Both the position numbers and the translations under genes were made by a program. Positions 1 through 5,078 of a DNA stretch of 5,834 nucleotides are shown in pieces. Source of the stretch: Alphaproteobacteria bacterium (GTDB lineage Bacteria > Pseudomonadota > Alphaproteobacteria > ATCC43930 > CGMCC-115725). Numbering within the stretch: the stretch's first letter is position 1; the number at the start of each line of letters is the position of its first letter. The notes beneath the pieces are model-generated. The model had not been told where the DNA came from and searched no databases. It saw only the letters and a program-made list of their open reading frames with translations. The stretch spans positions 1 to 5,834 of the forward strand of contig JAFMSA010000295.1 in NCBI GenBank assembly GCA_017353855.1. The letters are read 5' to 3'.

Positions 1-518
1 CCGGCAGGGGCGGCCGGGTAGAGGTCGCTCCGGATTTGTCCGTCCTCAATCATCCGGAGATCTTTGTCCTCGGGGACGCTGCCTTTGTCAGGGGACCCGG
101 CGGCGAGCCGTTGCCCGGCCTGGCGCCCGTCGCCAAACAGCAAGGGCGGTATGTGGGCGAATTGATCGCCGGCCGAGTGTGCGGCGAGCCCGCGCCGCCC
201 CCGTTCCGCTATCGCGACGCAGGGACGCTCGCGACGATCGGCCGGCACTCCGCGATCGCCGATCTCGGCTGGATCCGGTTGACCGGCTGGGTCGCCTGGG
301 TTCTCTGGGGCATCGTCCACATCTTTTTCCTAATCGGGTTCCGCAACCGTATGGCGGTATTTCTGAACTGGATCTGGGCCTGGCTCACCTATGGCCGCGG
401 TGCGCGGTTGATCACCGGCGACACCAACCCGCTGGCCGCCCGTGCGGCTTCCGAAGATCGCGAGAACCCAGCTGCACCCCGCGAGCGTCAGCGTGAAGGC
501 GCTGCTGCGAGAGATTAG
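1..518 (+). CDS. ndh: Type II NADH:quinone oxidoreductase (NDH-2), C-terminal part, truncated by window edge
   Basis: This is the C-terminal part of a single-subunit, non-proton-pumping NADH dehydrogenase that passes electrons from NADH through FAD to membrane quinone. The frame is open from base 3 to the TAG stop, so the gene begins outside the window; a TTG at base 36 lies inside the gene and is not its start. Seen in order are the FAD-contacting HPEIFVLGDAA block, the PLPGLAPVAKQQG helix (equivalent to the NDH-2 AQxAxQ quinone-site motif, here APVAKQ), then FRYRDAGTLATIGRHSAIAD, which is highly typical of NDH-2. It ends with a hydrophobic membrane-anchoring region (GWVAWVLWGIVHIFFLIGF, then NRMAVFLNWIWAWLTYGRGARLITG) and a polar charged tail of about 35 residues. 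It is a respiratory housekeeping gene with no evident link to the sugar genes downstream. Identification by motif is firm; only the missing N-terminus is unknown. Confidence 0.93.
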   Translation, partial: GRGGRVEVAPDLSVLNHPEIFVLGDAAFVRGPGGEPLPGLAPVAKQQGRYVGELIAGRVCGEPAPPPFRYRDAGTLATIGRHSAIADLGWIRLTGWVAWVLWGIVHIFFLIGFRNRMAVFLNWIWAWLTYGRGARLITGDTNPLAARAASEDRENPAAPRERQREGAAARD

Positions 519-538
519 CCTTAGCGCGGCGGTGTGCC

Positions 539-570
539 GGGCCCGCAACCCCAGTCACTGCTGCGGGCCT
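539..570 (+). terminator. Terminator-like hairpin after ndh
   Basis: A perfect 8-base inverted repeat, GGCCCGCA at 540-547 and TGCGGGCC at 562-569, encloses a 14-base loop; a G-T pair at 539/570 can extend the stem. It begins about 20 bases after the ndh stop, which is where a terminator would be expected. There is no T-run after the stem, so it is not a canonical intrinsic terminator. It may be a 3'-end stabilising hairpin or a Rho-assisted end. Confidence 0.4.
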
Positions 571-677
571 CGCCAACGCACCTCCCGGCATCGCGACTGC
601 ATTGGCAATCGAGCACGGCCGACTGAACATCCGTCCCTCGGGCAAGCCCGTCGCGCGACTGCCCAAGCGAAAGTTAC

Positions 678-710
678 GCAAGCGTCCTCGCGAGGCAAAT
701 CTCCGCTTGC
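678..710. repeat. Inverted repeat with nested palindrome
   Basis: GCAAGCG and its exact reverse complement CGCTTGC bracket 19 bases that contain the perfect palindrome CCTCGCGAGG. There is no T-tract on either side, so termination is unlikely. Such symmetry can be a binding site or an RNA fold, and in GC-rich DNA it can also arise by chance. Confidence 0.3.
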
Positions 711-976
711 TCCCCAGCACCCGGTGCGAGCGGTGACGGTCCACAGACTGGTCCGATCCAAGACCGGCGCCGCTCAGGGGACGCGATGAGATCGACGAGC
801 ACCCGGCTTGACGTTTGGTGCGGCGATAATGAACAGGACCCGGATGACCCGATAACCCATCGCAGGTCGGGGTTTCGTCGACGATCAATCTCTACTGGCC
901 GCCCCTGCCGCAGGTGTTGGGTTCCGCGGCTAAAAGCCACGAATGCCGATGTGGTGATCTGGTGCGCCGCGGCGCA

Positions 977-999
977 ATGAGCCTCCAAGCTTGGCTCAT
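977..999. repeat. 7-base inverted repeat (ATGAGCC/GGCTCAT)
   Basis: A perfect 7-base stem around a 9-base loop, TCCAAGCTT. The inner CCAAGCTTGG is itself a 10-base palindrome, so two alternative pairings are possible. No T-run follows. It lies in the gene-free stretch about 285 bases upstream of the SDR gene; its role is unknown. Confidence 0.3.
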
Positions 1000-1230
1000 G
1001 AGCTTTCGGTTGAAGAGTTTGCCGTCTGGCAGCGCGGGATTGAGAGATGCACCCCATCGCTAGGTTGCGTGTCACTCGATCACAGGTTTATCGGGGTCGG
1101 CCCATGTGTCGCTCTTTGGTTCGACCGCGCTCATCCTAAGAGGGTGAACCGGGTGTGGGAGCCGCACAGACCGACCTCGTTTGGAATAGGTGGGCCGTCG
1201 ACCGCGTTTTTGCGGGAGAACGCAACGGGA

Positions 1231-1256
1231 GGGGCGGCCATTTTTCTGGCCGTCCC
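1231..1256 (+). terminator. Strong hairpin in the leader of the SDR gene (terminator or attenuator-like)
   Basis: GGGGCGGCCA (1231-1240) pairs with TGGCCGTCCC (1247-1256) over 10 pairs, one of them a G-T wobble, leaving the 6-base loop TTTTTC. It is followed by GCTTTC, a very short T-rich tail, and lies 27 bases before the ATG of the SDR gene. It could be the end of an upstream transcript, a leader attenuator, or an mRNA structure that controls translation. The fold is clear; the function is inferred. Confidence 0.5.
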
Positions 1257-1283
1257 GCTTTCACGAAAGTCGTTTTTGGGGTT

Positions 1284-2300
1284 ATGACCAGGAACCGTGA
1301 GCCCAGCGTCAACTCACGGCTTGCGGCCTATGCCGGCGCCCGGGCGGTGATTACCGGCGGCCTCGGCCTGATTGGCTCGGCCATAGCGCGCCGACTGGTC
1401 GCACTCGGCGCCGAGGTGCTGCTGGTCGACAGCATGATCCCCGAATATGGCGGCAATCTCGCCAATATCGCGGATATCCGCGATCGCTTGTCCATCAACA
1501 TCGCCGATATTCGCGGCGGCTATGGGCTGCCGCATCTTCTCGCGGGTCGCGACTTTCTGTTCAATCTGGCGGCGCAGACGAGCCACCTCGATTCGATGTC
1601 GTCCCCCGAAGTGGATCTGGCGATCAATTGCACCGCGCAGCTGCAATTGCTCGAAGCCTGCCGGGCGGTCAACCCGAGGATCGCTATCGTGCATGCCGGA
1701 ACTCGCCAGATATACGGCCGGCCGGAGTATCTTCCGGTCGACGAGCGGCATCCGTTGCGGCCGGTGGACGTGAACGGTGTCAACAAAATGGCAGGCGAGG
1801 CCTACCACCTGCTGTACCGAGACGTCTATGGCATCAAGACCCGCTCGTTGCGGCTGACCAATGTCTACGGCCCGGGGATGCGGATCAAGGACGCGCGTCA
1901 GACGTTCCTCGGCATCTGGCTGCGCCGTGTCATCGAGGATGAGGCCTTCGAGGTTTGGGGCGGCGAGCAGCGCCGCGATCTGCTCTATGTTGACGACGCG
2001 GCCGAGGCGTTTCTCCATGCCGCGATCACGCCGGATGCGGAGGGTCTGGCGCTCAATGTCGGCGCCGGTGAGCAGATTAGCCTGTTGGCTCTGGCCGATG
2101 CCCTTGTCGAGGCCAATGGCGCCGGCAGATACGAGATCCGTGAATTTCCGCCGGAGCGCCAACGCATCGATGTCGGTGATTTCCTGATCGACGACCACCT
2201 CTTTCGGGAACTTTCCGGTTGGCGGCCGCGATACGGTGTCGTCGAGGGGTTGCGTCTGTCCCTGGATTACTATCGCGAGCATTTGAAAAGCTATCTCTGA
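1284..2300 (+). CDS. NAD-dependent epimerase/dehydratase (extended SDR), nucleotide-sugar type
   Basis: A 338-residue extended short-chain dehydrogenase/reductase, the usual length for nucleotide-sugar epimerases, dehydratases and decarboxylases acting in the cytosol. The Rossmann fold opens with AVITGGLGLIG (glycines 25, 28 and 31), the acidic end of strand 2 is Asp49 (VLLVDS), and NLAAQTSH starts at 94. The catalytic Ser/Thr position is Thr140 (HAGTRQIYG). The expected YxxxK motif reads NGVNK (164-168): Lys168 is present but Tyr is replaced by Asn. LRLTNVYGPGMRIKDARQTF and VWGGEQRRDLLYVDDAAEAF are classic C-terminal substrate-domain blocks. The ATG at 1284 is chosen because 43 further in-frame upstream codons from a GTG have no family resemblance; the Shine-Dalgarno signal is weak (GGGG right before ATG). 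It is followed after 80 bases by the aminotransferase, probably in one operon. The exact reaction cannot be read; GalE-like epimerase, 4,6-dehydratase and UDP-GlcA decarboxylase are all possible. Confidence 0.9.
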   Translation: MTRNREPSVNSRLAAYAGARAVITGGLGLIGSAIARRLVALGAEVLLVDSMIPEYGGNLANIADIRDRLSINIADIRGGYGLPHLLAGRDFLFNLAAQTSHLDSMSSPEVDLAINCTAQLQLLEACRAVNPRIAIVHAGTRQIYGRPEYLPVDERHPLRPVDVNGVNKMAGEAYHLLYRDVYGIKTRSLRLTNVYGPGMRIKDARQTFLGIWLRRVIEDEAFEVWGGEQRRDLLYVDDAAEAFLHAAITPDAEGLALNVGAGEQISLLALADALVEANGAGRYEIREFPPERQRIDVGDFLIDDHLFRELSGWRPRYGVVEGLRLSLDYYREHLKSYL

Positions 2301-2319
2301 GAGCCCCGAGCAGTGAAAG

Positions 2320-2376
2320 ATGGATACCTCGCCGCCAGTCGCGCCCCTCGCACGCGCGGAGTGGGCTCCCGCGTAA
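2320..2376 (+). CDS. Possible 18-codon leader/upstream reading frame
   Basis: ATG at 2320 opens an 18-residue frame, MDTSPPVAPLARAEWAPA, that ends in TAA at 2374-2376, 4 bases before the ATG of the aminotransferase. It starts 19 bases after the SDR stop. It has no known homology that I recognise and only a poor ribosome site (GAG about 9 bases upstream; GAAAG too close). Its interest is positional: the aminotransferase ATG has no good Shine-Dalgarno, so ribosomes finishing this frame could re-initiate there. It may equally be a chance frame. Confidence 0.2.
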   Translation: MDTSPPVAPLARAEWAPA

Positions 2377-2380
2377 TGTC

Positions 2381-3517
2381 ATGTCGTCGATTAACTCTTT
2401 CGCCGTGATTGCTCAGACCGATCCTCGCGCCGGCTATCTTGCGCAGCGCGCCGATATCGATGCCGCAATTACCCGCGTTCTCGAGGGCGGTTCATACATC
2501 CTGGGCGGCGAGGTCGAGGCGTTCGAGGCCGCCTTTGCGCAGTTTATCGGCGTGCCCTACGCCGTTGGCTGCGCAAGCGGGACGGACGCGATCGAACTCG
2601 CGTTGCGGGCAGCCAACGTCGGCGCGGGGGACCTCGTCTTCACCGTGTCGCACACGGCTGTTGCGACGGTCGCCGCAATCGAGCGGGCAGGCGCCGGCGC
2701 CGTATTGGTGGACGTCGAGCCGGGGACCTACACAATGGCCCCCGACGAGCTGGCGCGGGCGTTGAAGGCAGTGGCGTCCGGCCGGCCGGCGGCAGTGCTG
2801 CCGGTTCATATCTATGGTCAGCCGGCCGATTTATCCCCTCTCGCAGAGATCGCTCGCGCGCGTGGTCTGCAACTTATCGAAGACTGCGCACAAAGCCACG
2901 GCGCGGTCTATCACGGCAGGCTGACCGGATCGTTCGGGGATATCGGATGCTTCAGTTTTTACCCGACAAAGAACCTTGGTGCCCTGGGCGATGGAGGAAT
3001 GGTCGTCACAAAGGATCCTGCGCTCGCAGCGGCGCTGCGTGAAATTCGCGAATACGGCTGGCGCGAGCGTTATGTGAGCGCCCGCCCCGGCACCAACTCG
3101 CGTCTCGATGCGATGCAGGCGGCGGTGCTGCGCGTCAAGCTCGCCGCCCTTACGGCCGGCAATGCGCGCCGGCGCGCGATCGCCGAGCGCTATGATGCCG
3201 GCCTCGCCGGTTTGCCGCTGGCGCTTCCGGCACGCAGGCCGGGCACGGGTCATGTCTTCCATCAGTACGTGATCCGGCTCGCCGAGCGGGATGCGCTGCG
3301 GGCGAGCTTGCGGGAAGCCGGGATCGGTACGGGGATCCACTATCCGGTCCCGGTCCACTGCCAGCCGGCGTACATCGGCCGCCTTGTCTCCGGTCCGTCC
3401 GGCCTCGGCATCACCGAGCGCGCCGCCTCGCAAATCCTCAGCCTGCCGATCTACCCGCAGCTCCCGGACGAGGCGGTCGATCGGGTTATCGCCGGGATCC
3501 GCACGTTCTTCAGGTAG
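2381..3517 (+). CDS. DegT/DnrJ/EryC1/StrS family sugar aminotransferase (PLP-dependent)
   Basis: A 378-residue fold-type I aminotransferase that transfers an amino group, usually from glutamate, to a keto nucleotide sugar. Visible landmarks are SYILGGEVEAFEAAFAQF (38-55), the cofactor phosphate loop ASGTDAIEL (65-73), IEDCAQSHGA with PLP-binding Asp168 and Gln171, and SFYPTKNLGALGDGGM with Lys197 as the Schiff-base lysine. TNSRLD (238-243), GIHYPVPVHCQPAY (318-331) and the LSLPIYPQL ending (353-361) complete the family pattern. The motif EDCAQSHGA is, from family knowledge, closer to the 3-keto-sugar aminotransferases (QdtB, FdtB, DesV/TylB) than to ArnB-type 4-aminotransferases (EDCAHA...). 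The ATG at 2381 places VIAQTDPRAGYL at the normal N-terminus; a GGAG lies 19 bases upstream, too far to be ideal, and the in-frame GTG at 2405 is an alternative start. It follows the SDR gene, which probably supplies or modifies its substrate. Family is firm; the sugar is unknown. Confidence 0.93.
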   Translation: MSSINSFAVIAQTDPRAGYLAQRADIDAAITRVLEGGSYILGGEVEAFEAAFAQFIGVPYAVGCASGTDAIELALRAANVGAGDLVFTVSHTAVATVAAIERAGAGAVLVDVEPGTYTMAPDELARALKAVASGRPAAVLPVHIYGQPADLSPLAEIARARGLQLIEDCAQSHGAVYHGRLTGSFGDIGCFSFYPTKNLGALGDGGMVVTKDPALAAALREIREYGWRERYVSARPGTNSRLDAMQAAVLRVKLAALTAGNARRRAIAERYDAGLAGLPLALPARRPGTGHVFHQYVIRLAERDALRASLREAGIGTGIHYPVPVHCQPAYIGRLVSGPSGLGITERAASQILSLPIYPQLPDEAVDRVIAGIRTFFR

Positions 3518-3640
3518 TGAACTACCCGCTTACCCTCACCGTGCGAGCGAGTTTGGTGACGGCTTCGCGGGTCTGACACGCATCGGCCAGTTTCTGACCG
3601 CGGAGATACTTCCGGGTGTGTTTGTCGGTGTTGGTTTTAC

Positions 3641-3659
3641 GGGCGATCCCGCATCGCCC
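3641..3659. terminator. Hairpin between convergent genes (possible bidirectional terminator)
   Basis: GGGCGAT and ATCGCCC form a perfect 7-base stem with the 5-base loop CCCGC. It sits in the middle of the convergent gap, about 125 bases after the aminotransferase stop and about 85 bases after the EamA stop. Neither strand shows a proper T-run after the stem (TTTTAC precedes it on the + strand, so the - strand transcript continues GUAAAA). A terminator role is plausible from position only. Confidence 0.3.
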
Positions 3660-3692
3660 AACAGCGTGACGTAAAGCGCCAATTCCGCTCCC

Positions 3693-3704
3693 TCCAAATT
3701 TGGA
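3693..3704. repeat. 12-base perfect palindrome TCCAAATTTGGA
   Basis: An AT-centred perfect palindrome in GC-rich surroundings, about 40 bases past the EamA stop. It could be a protein-binding site or part of a dispersed repeat. No function can be assigned. Confidence 0.35.
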
Positions 3705-3742
3705 CGGAACCCTCCGGCGCAAACCGTGGGGAAGCGCCTTCA

Positions 3743-4087
3743 CTATTGGTGGATGAGCAGCACGCCACCGCCGATCAGTGCGATGCCGGCCATCTGCGGC
3801 CACCCCAAAGGTTCGTTCCACAGCAGGTGCGCAAGCACCGCGACGGCCGCATAGCTCGCAGCGACCGACGGAAACGCAAGGGATAGCGGGATCTTCTTGA
3901 TTGCCAAAATGTAGCAAAGCGCCGCGAGGAGGTACACGGCAAGGCCGAGGATCGTCAGCGGATTGAGAAATTGCGCGGTGACGCTCGTCGACGCATTGGC
4001 GGCCGATTTAAGCGCGATCTGTCCCGCGCTGCCGAGCAGAACCGCCGCGATCAGGCTGAGATAGTAAGGGGCCATCGGCTCATGCAT
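3743..4087 (-). CDS. Small EamA/SMR-type membrane transporter, ArnE/ArnF-like flippase candidate
   Basis: A 114-residue, very hydrophobic protein with four predicted membrane helices (about 7-28, 42-63, 68-89 and 96-113), the size and layout of single-domain EamA/small multidrug resistance proteins. LLGSAGQIALKSAA (18-31) matches the Gly/Lys end of helix 1 in ArnE/ArnF and EmrE relatives; KIPLSLAFP (65-73), WNEPLGWPQMAGIALIGGGVLLI (90-112, with Glu92) fit the family's C-terminal half. ArnE and ArnF form the flippase for undecaprenyl-phosphate-linked 4-amino-arabinose; here only one such gene is seen, so it may act as a homodimer or with a partner elsewhere. The ATG overlaps the glycosyltransferase stop by 8 bases (ATGCATGA on the coding strand), so translation is likely coupled; ATG at codon 5 is an alternative start. 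It is the last gene of the operon, with TAG and TGA stops in tandem. Flipping a lipid-linked sugar is inferred from context; drug efflux is less likely. Confidence 0.85.
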   Translation of the reverse strand: MHEPMAPYYLSLIAAVLLGSAGQIALKSAANASTSVTAQFLNPLTILGLAVYLLAALCYILAIKKIPLSLAFPSVAASYAAVAVLAHLLWNEPLGWPQMAGIALIGGGVLLIHQ

Positions 4088-5078
4088 GCTCGTGCGACCA
4101 CGCAGGCGTCCCGGCTTCGGCAGGCAATGAGTGGCTGCGGCAGACTTCCTTTACCACTGATTGAGGTTTTCCGTTTGCCGTCAGATAGAGCCGCCCGAGG
4201 TATTCGCCGACGATGCCAAGAATAACCAGCTGCACGCCCGAGAGGAGCAAAACCGTCGCCATCAGCGAGGCCCAGCCCGCCGGCGGCGAGTAAATCAGCG
4301 CCTCGGCAACGACCATTGCCCCGGCGATCGCTCCCAGACCGCTCAAAATGAAGCCGGTGATCGTGCTGAGCCTGAGCGGCATAACTGAAAAATTGACAAA
4401 CATGCTCGTCCACAGTCGTAAAAGTCTGCGCATCGTGTAGTTGCTTCGGCCGGCCGCCCGCGGCAAATGCTGCACCATCAGCTGGCCGAAATCCTGGGTC
4501 ACCTGCAGTATCAGGCCATCGACATAAGGAAACGGGCCCTTATAGCTGGTGATTTCCCGTACCACGAAGGCGCTCATGCAGCGAAAGCTGGACAGATAAA
4601 GGCCCTTGGGCTTTTCGAGCACGAAGTCAGCGACCCGGTTGGCAAACCGGCTGCCCAGATTGCGCCACATCGCATGCCGCTTATCCGCGTAACAGGTGTA
4701 GACGACTTCTTTGCCGCTGCGCTGTGCGAACGCCAGCAGCCGCCGGACCTCCTCCGGCGGATTTTGCAGATCGTCATCCATAGTAATCACGTGAGCACCG
4801 CTTGCATGGCGCAGACCCGCCATAACAGCGTTGTGTTCACCATAGTTTCTCGCGAGGCTGACGAGCGTGATCGGCACGCGCGCCCTGGCGACCAACTCCC
4901 TGCAGATTTCGAGGCTATTGTCGGGGCTGCCGTCATTAACGAGCACGATTTCGTGCCCGCCGTCGATGGAAAGCTCCTCAAGAGTGCTCACCAGCTCCGC
5001 GATGCTGTCCGCCCCGTTATAGACGGGGATCACGATAGAAAGTGCCAAGCGGGACGGTGCGAGCTCGGTGTCAGCCAT
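4080..5078 (-). CDS. Family 2 glycosyltransferase, polyprenyl-phosphate type (ArnC/GtrB/DPM1-like)
   Basis: A 332-residue GT2 enzyme that would transfer a sugar from a nucleotide donor to a polyprenyl (probably undecaprenyl) phosphate on the cytosolic side of the inner membrane. The GT-A domain shows LSIVIPVYNGADSI (13-26), the nucleotide-binding VNDGSPDNS (47-55), SLARNYGEHNAVMAGL (74-89) and the metal/donor motif MDDDLQNPPEE (100-110, Asp101-103). GRSNYTMRRLLRLW (210-223) matches the R..G.S.Y block before the membrane part. Two hydrophobic helices (about 238-262 and 270-291) are followed by GEYLGRLY (291-298), a hallmark of ArnC/GtrB-like proteins. Length is close to ArnC (about 320 residues). 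The start ATG overlaps the methyltransferase stop by 8 bases (ATGGCTGA), with GAGAG 9 bases upstream. Neighbours (methyltransferase, ArnE-like protein) support lipid-linked sugar assembly. Donor sugar unknown; the facing amino-sugar genes are candidates to provide it. Confidence 0.93.
   Translation of the reverse strand: MADTELAPSRLALSIVIPVYNGADSIAELVSTLEELSIDGGHEIVLVNDGSPDNSLEICRELVARARVPITLVSLARNYGEHNAVMAGLRHASGAHVITMDDDLQNPPEEVRRLLAFAQRSGKEVVYTCYADKRHAMWRNLGSRFANRVADFVLEKPKGLYLSSFRCMSAFVVREITSYKGPFPYVDGLILQVTQDFGQLMVQHLPRAAGRSNYTMRRLLRLWTSMFVNFSVMPLRLSTITGFILSGLGAIAGAMVVAEALIYSPPAGWASLMATVLLLSGVQLVILGIVGEYLGRLYLTANGKPQSVVKEVCRSHSLPAEAGTPAWSHEHA

Larger units (their letters stand above)
519..1283. 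other. Gene-free stretch of about 765 bases with inverted repeats
   Basis: No reading frame here, on either strand, gives a protein I recognise or one with the motif structure of a real gene. The candidate frames are short, Arg/Ser-rich and overlap one another, as expected of GC-rich non-coding sequence. No tRNA or rRNA could be seen. Besides the hairpin after ndh and the one before the next gene, there is an inverted repeat GCAAGCG (678-684)/CGCTTGC (704-710) enclosing the 10-base palindrome CCTCGCGAGG (686-695). There is also a 7-base inverted repeat, ATGAGCC (977-983)/GGCTCAT (993-999), around a HindIII site. The promoter of the sugar genes must lie here or further into the leader, but I cannot place it: TTGACG at 808 and GATAAT at 825 are only 11 bases apart. 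The stretch could be decayed coding DNA, a long leader, or host an sRNA; none of these is shown. Confidence 0.6.
3518..3742. other. Convergent intergenic region with palindromes
   Basis: About 225 bases lie between the 3' ends of the aminotransferase and the EamA gene. They contain GGTAG-TGAA-CTACC (3513-3526, overlapping the aminotransferase stop), a 7-base hairpin (3641-3659), the 12-base palindrome TCCAAATTTGGA (3693-3704) and a 5-base stem GGCGC/GCGCC (3716-3720/3734-3738) just past the EamA stop. On the - strand, the EamA frame meets TAG and then TGA at once, yet stays open for about 200 further bases to TGA at 3537-3539, including ALYVTLLGDAGSPVKPTPTN. That stretch has no ATG and no family I recognise. 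It could be a relic or repeat, or chance openness. I call no gene here. Confidence 0.5.

Noticed and set aside
36..518. TTG at 36 as a true start giving a 160-residue protein
   Set aside because: The frame is open to the window edge and the upstream codons continue the NDH-2 pattern (GRVEVAPDLS), so the gene is simply cut by the window.
808..830. TTGACG and GATAAT as a -35/-10 promoter pair
   Set aside because: The spacer is only 11 bases; a sigma-70 type promoter needs about 16-18.
674..1075. Reading frame of 133 codons on the - strand in the gene-free stretch
   Set aside because: Arg/Ser-rich, no motif or hydrophobic pattern, and overlapped by other equally open frames on both strands; typical of chance frames in GC-rich DNA.
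1155..1283. GTG at 1155 as start of the SDR gene, adding 43 residues
   Set aside because: The added residues show no SDR similarity, cross the strong hairpin, and the ATG at 1284 places the Rossmann motif at the usual distance from the N-terminus.
991..1287. 98-codon + strand frame running into the SDR start region
   Set aside because: No recognisable family, no clear ribosome site, and it covers the hairpin at 1231-1256; not enough to call a gene.
1314..2282. Long - strand frame of 322 codons opposite the SDR gene
   Set aside because: It is the antisense shadow of a gene with clear SDR motifs; GC-rich third positions keep the opposite strand open.
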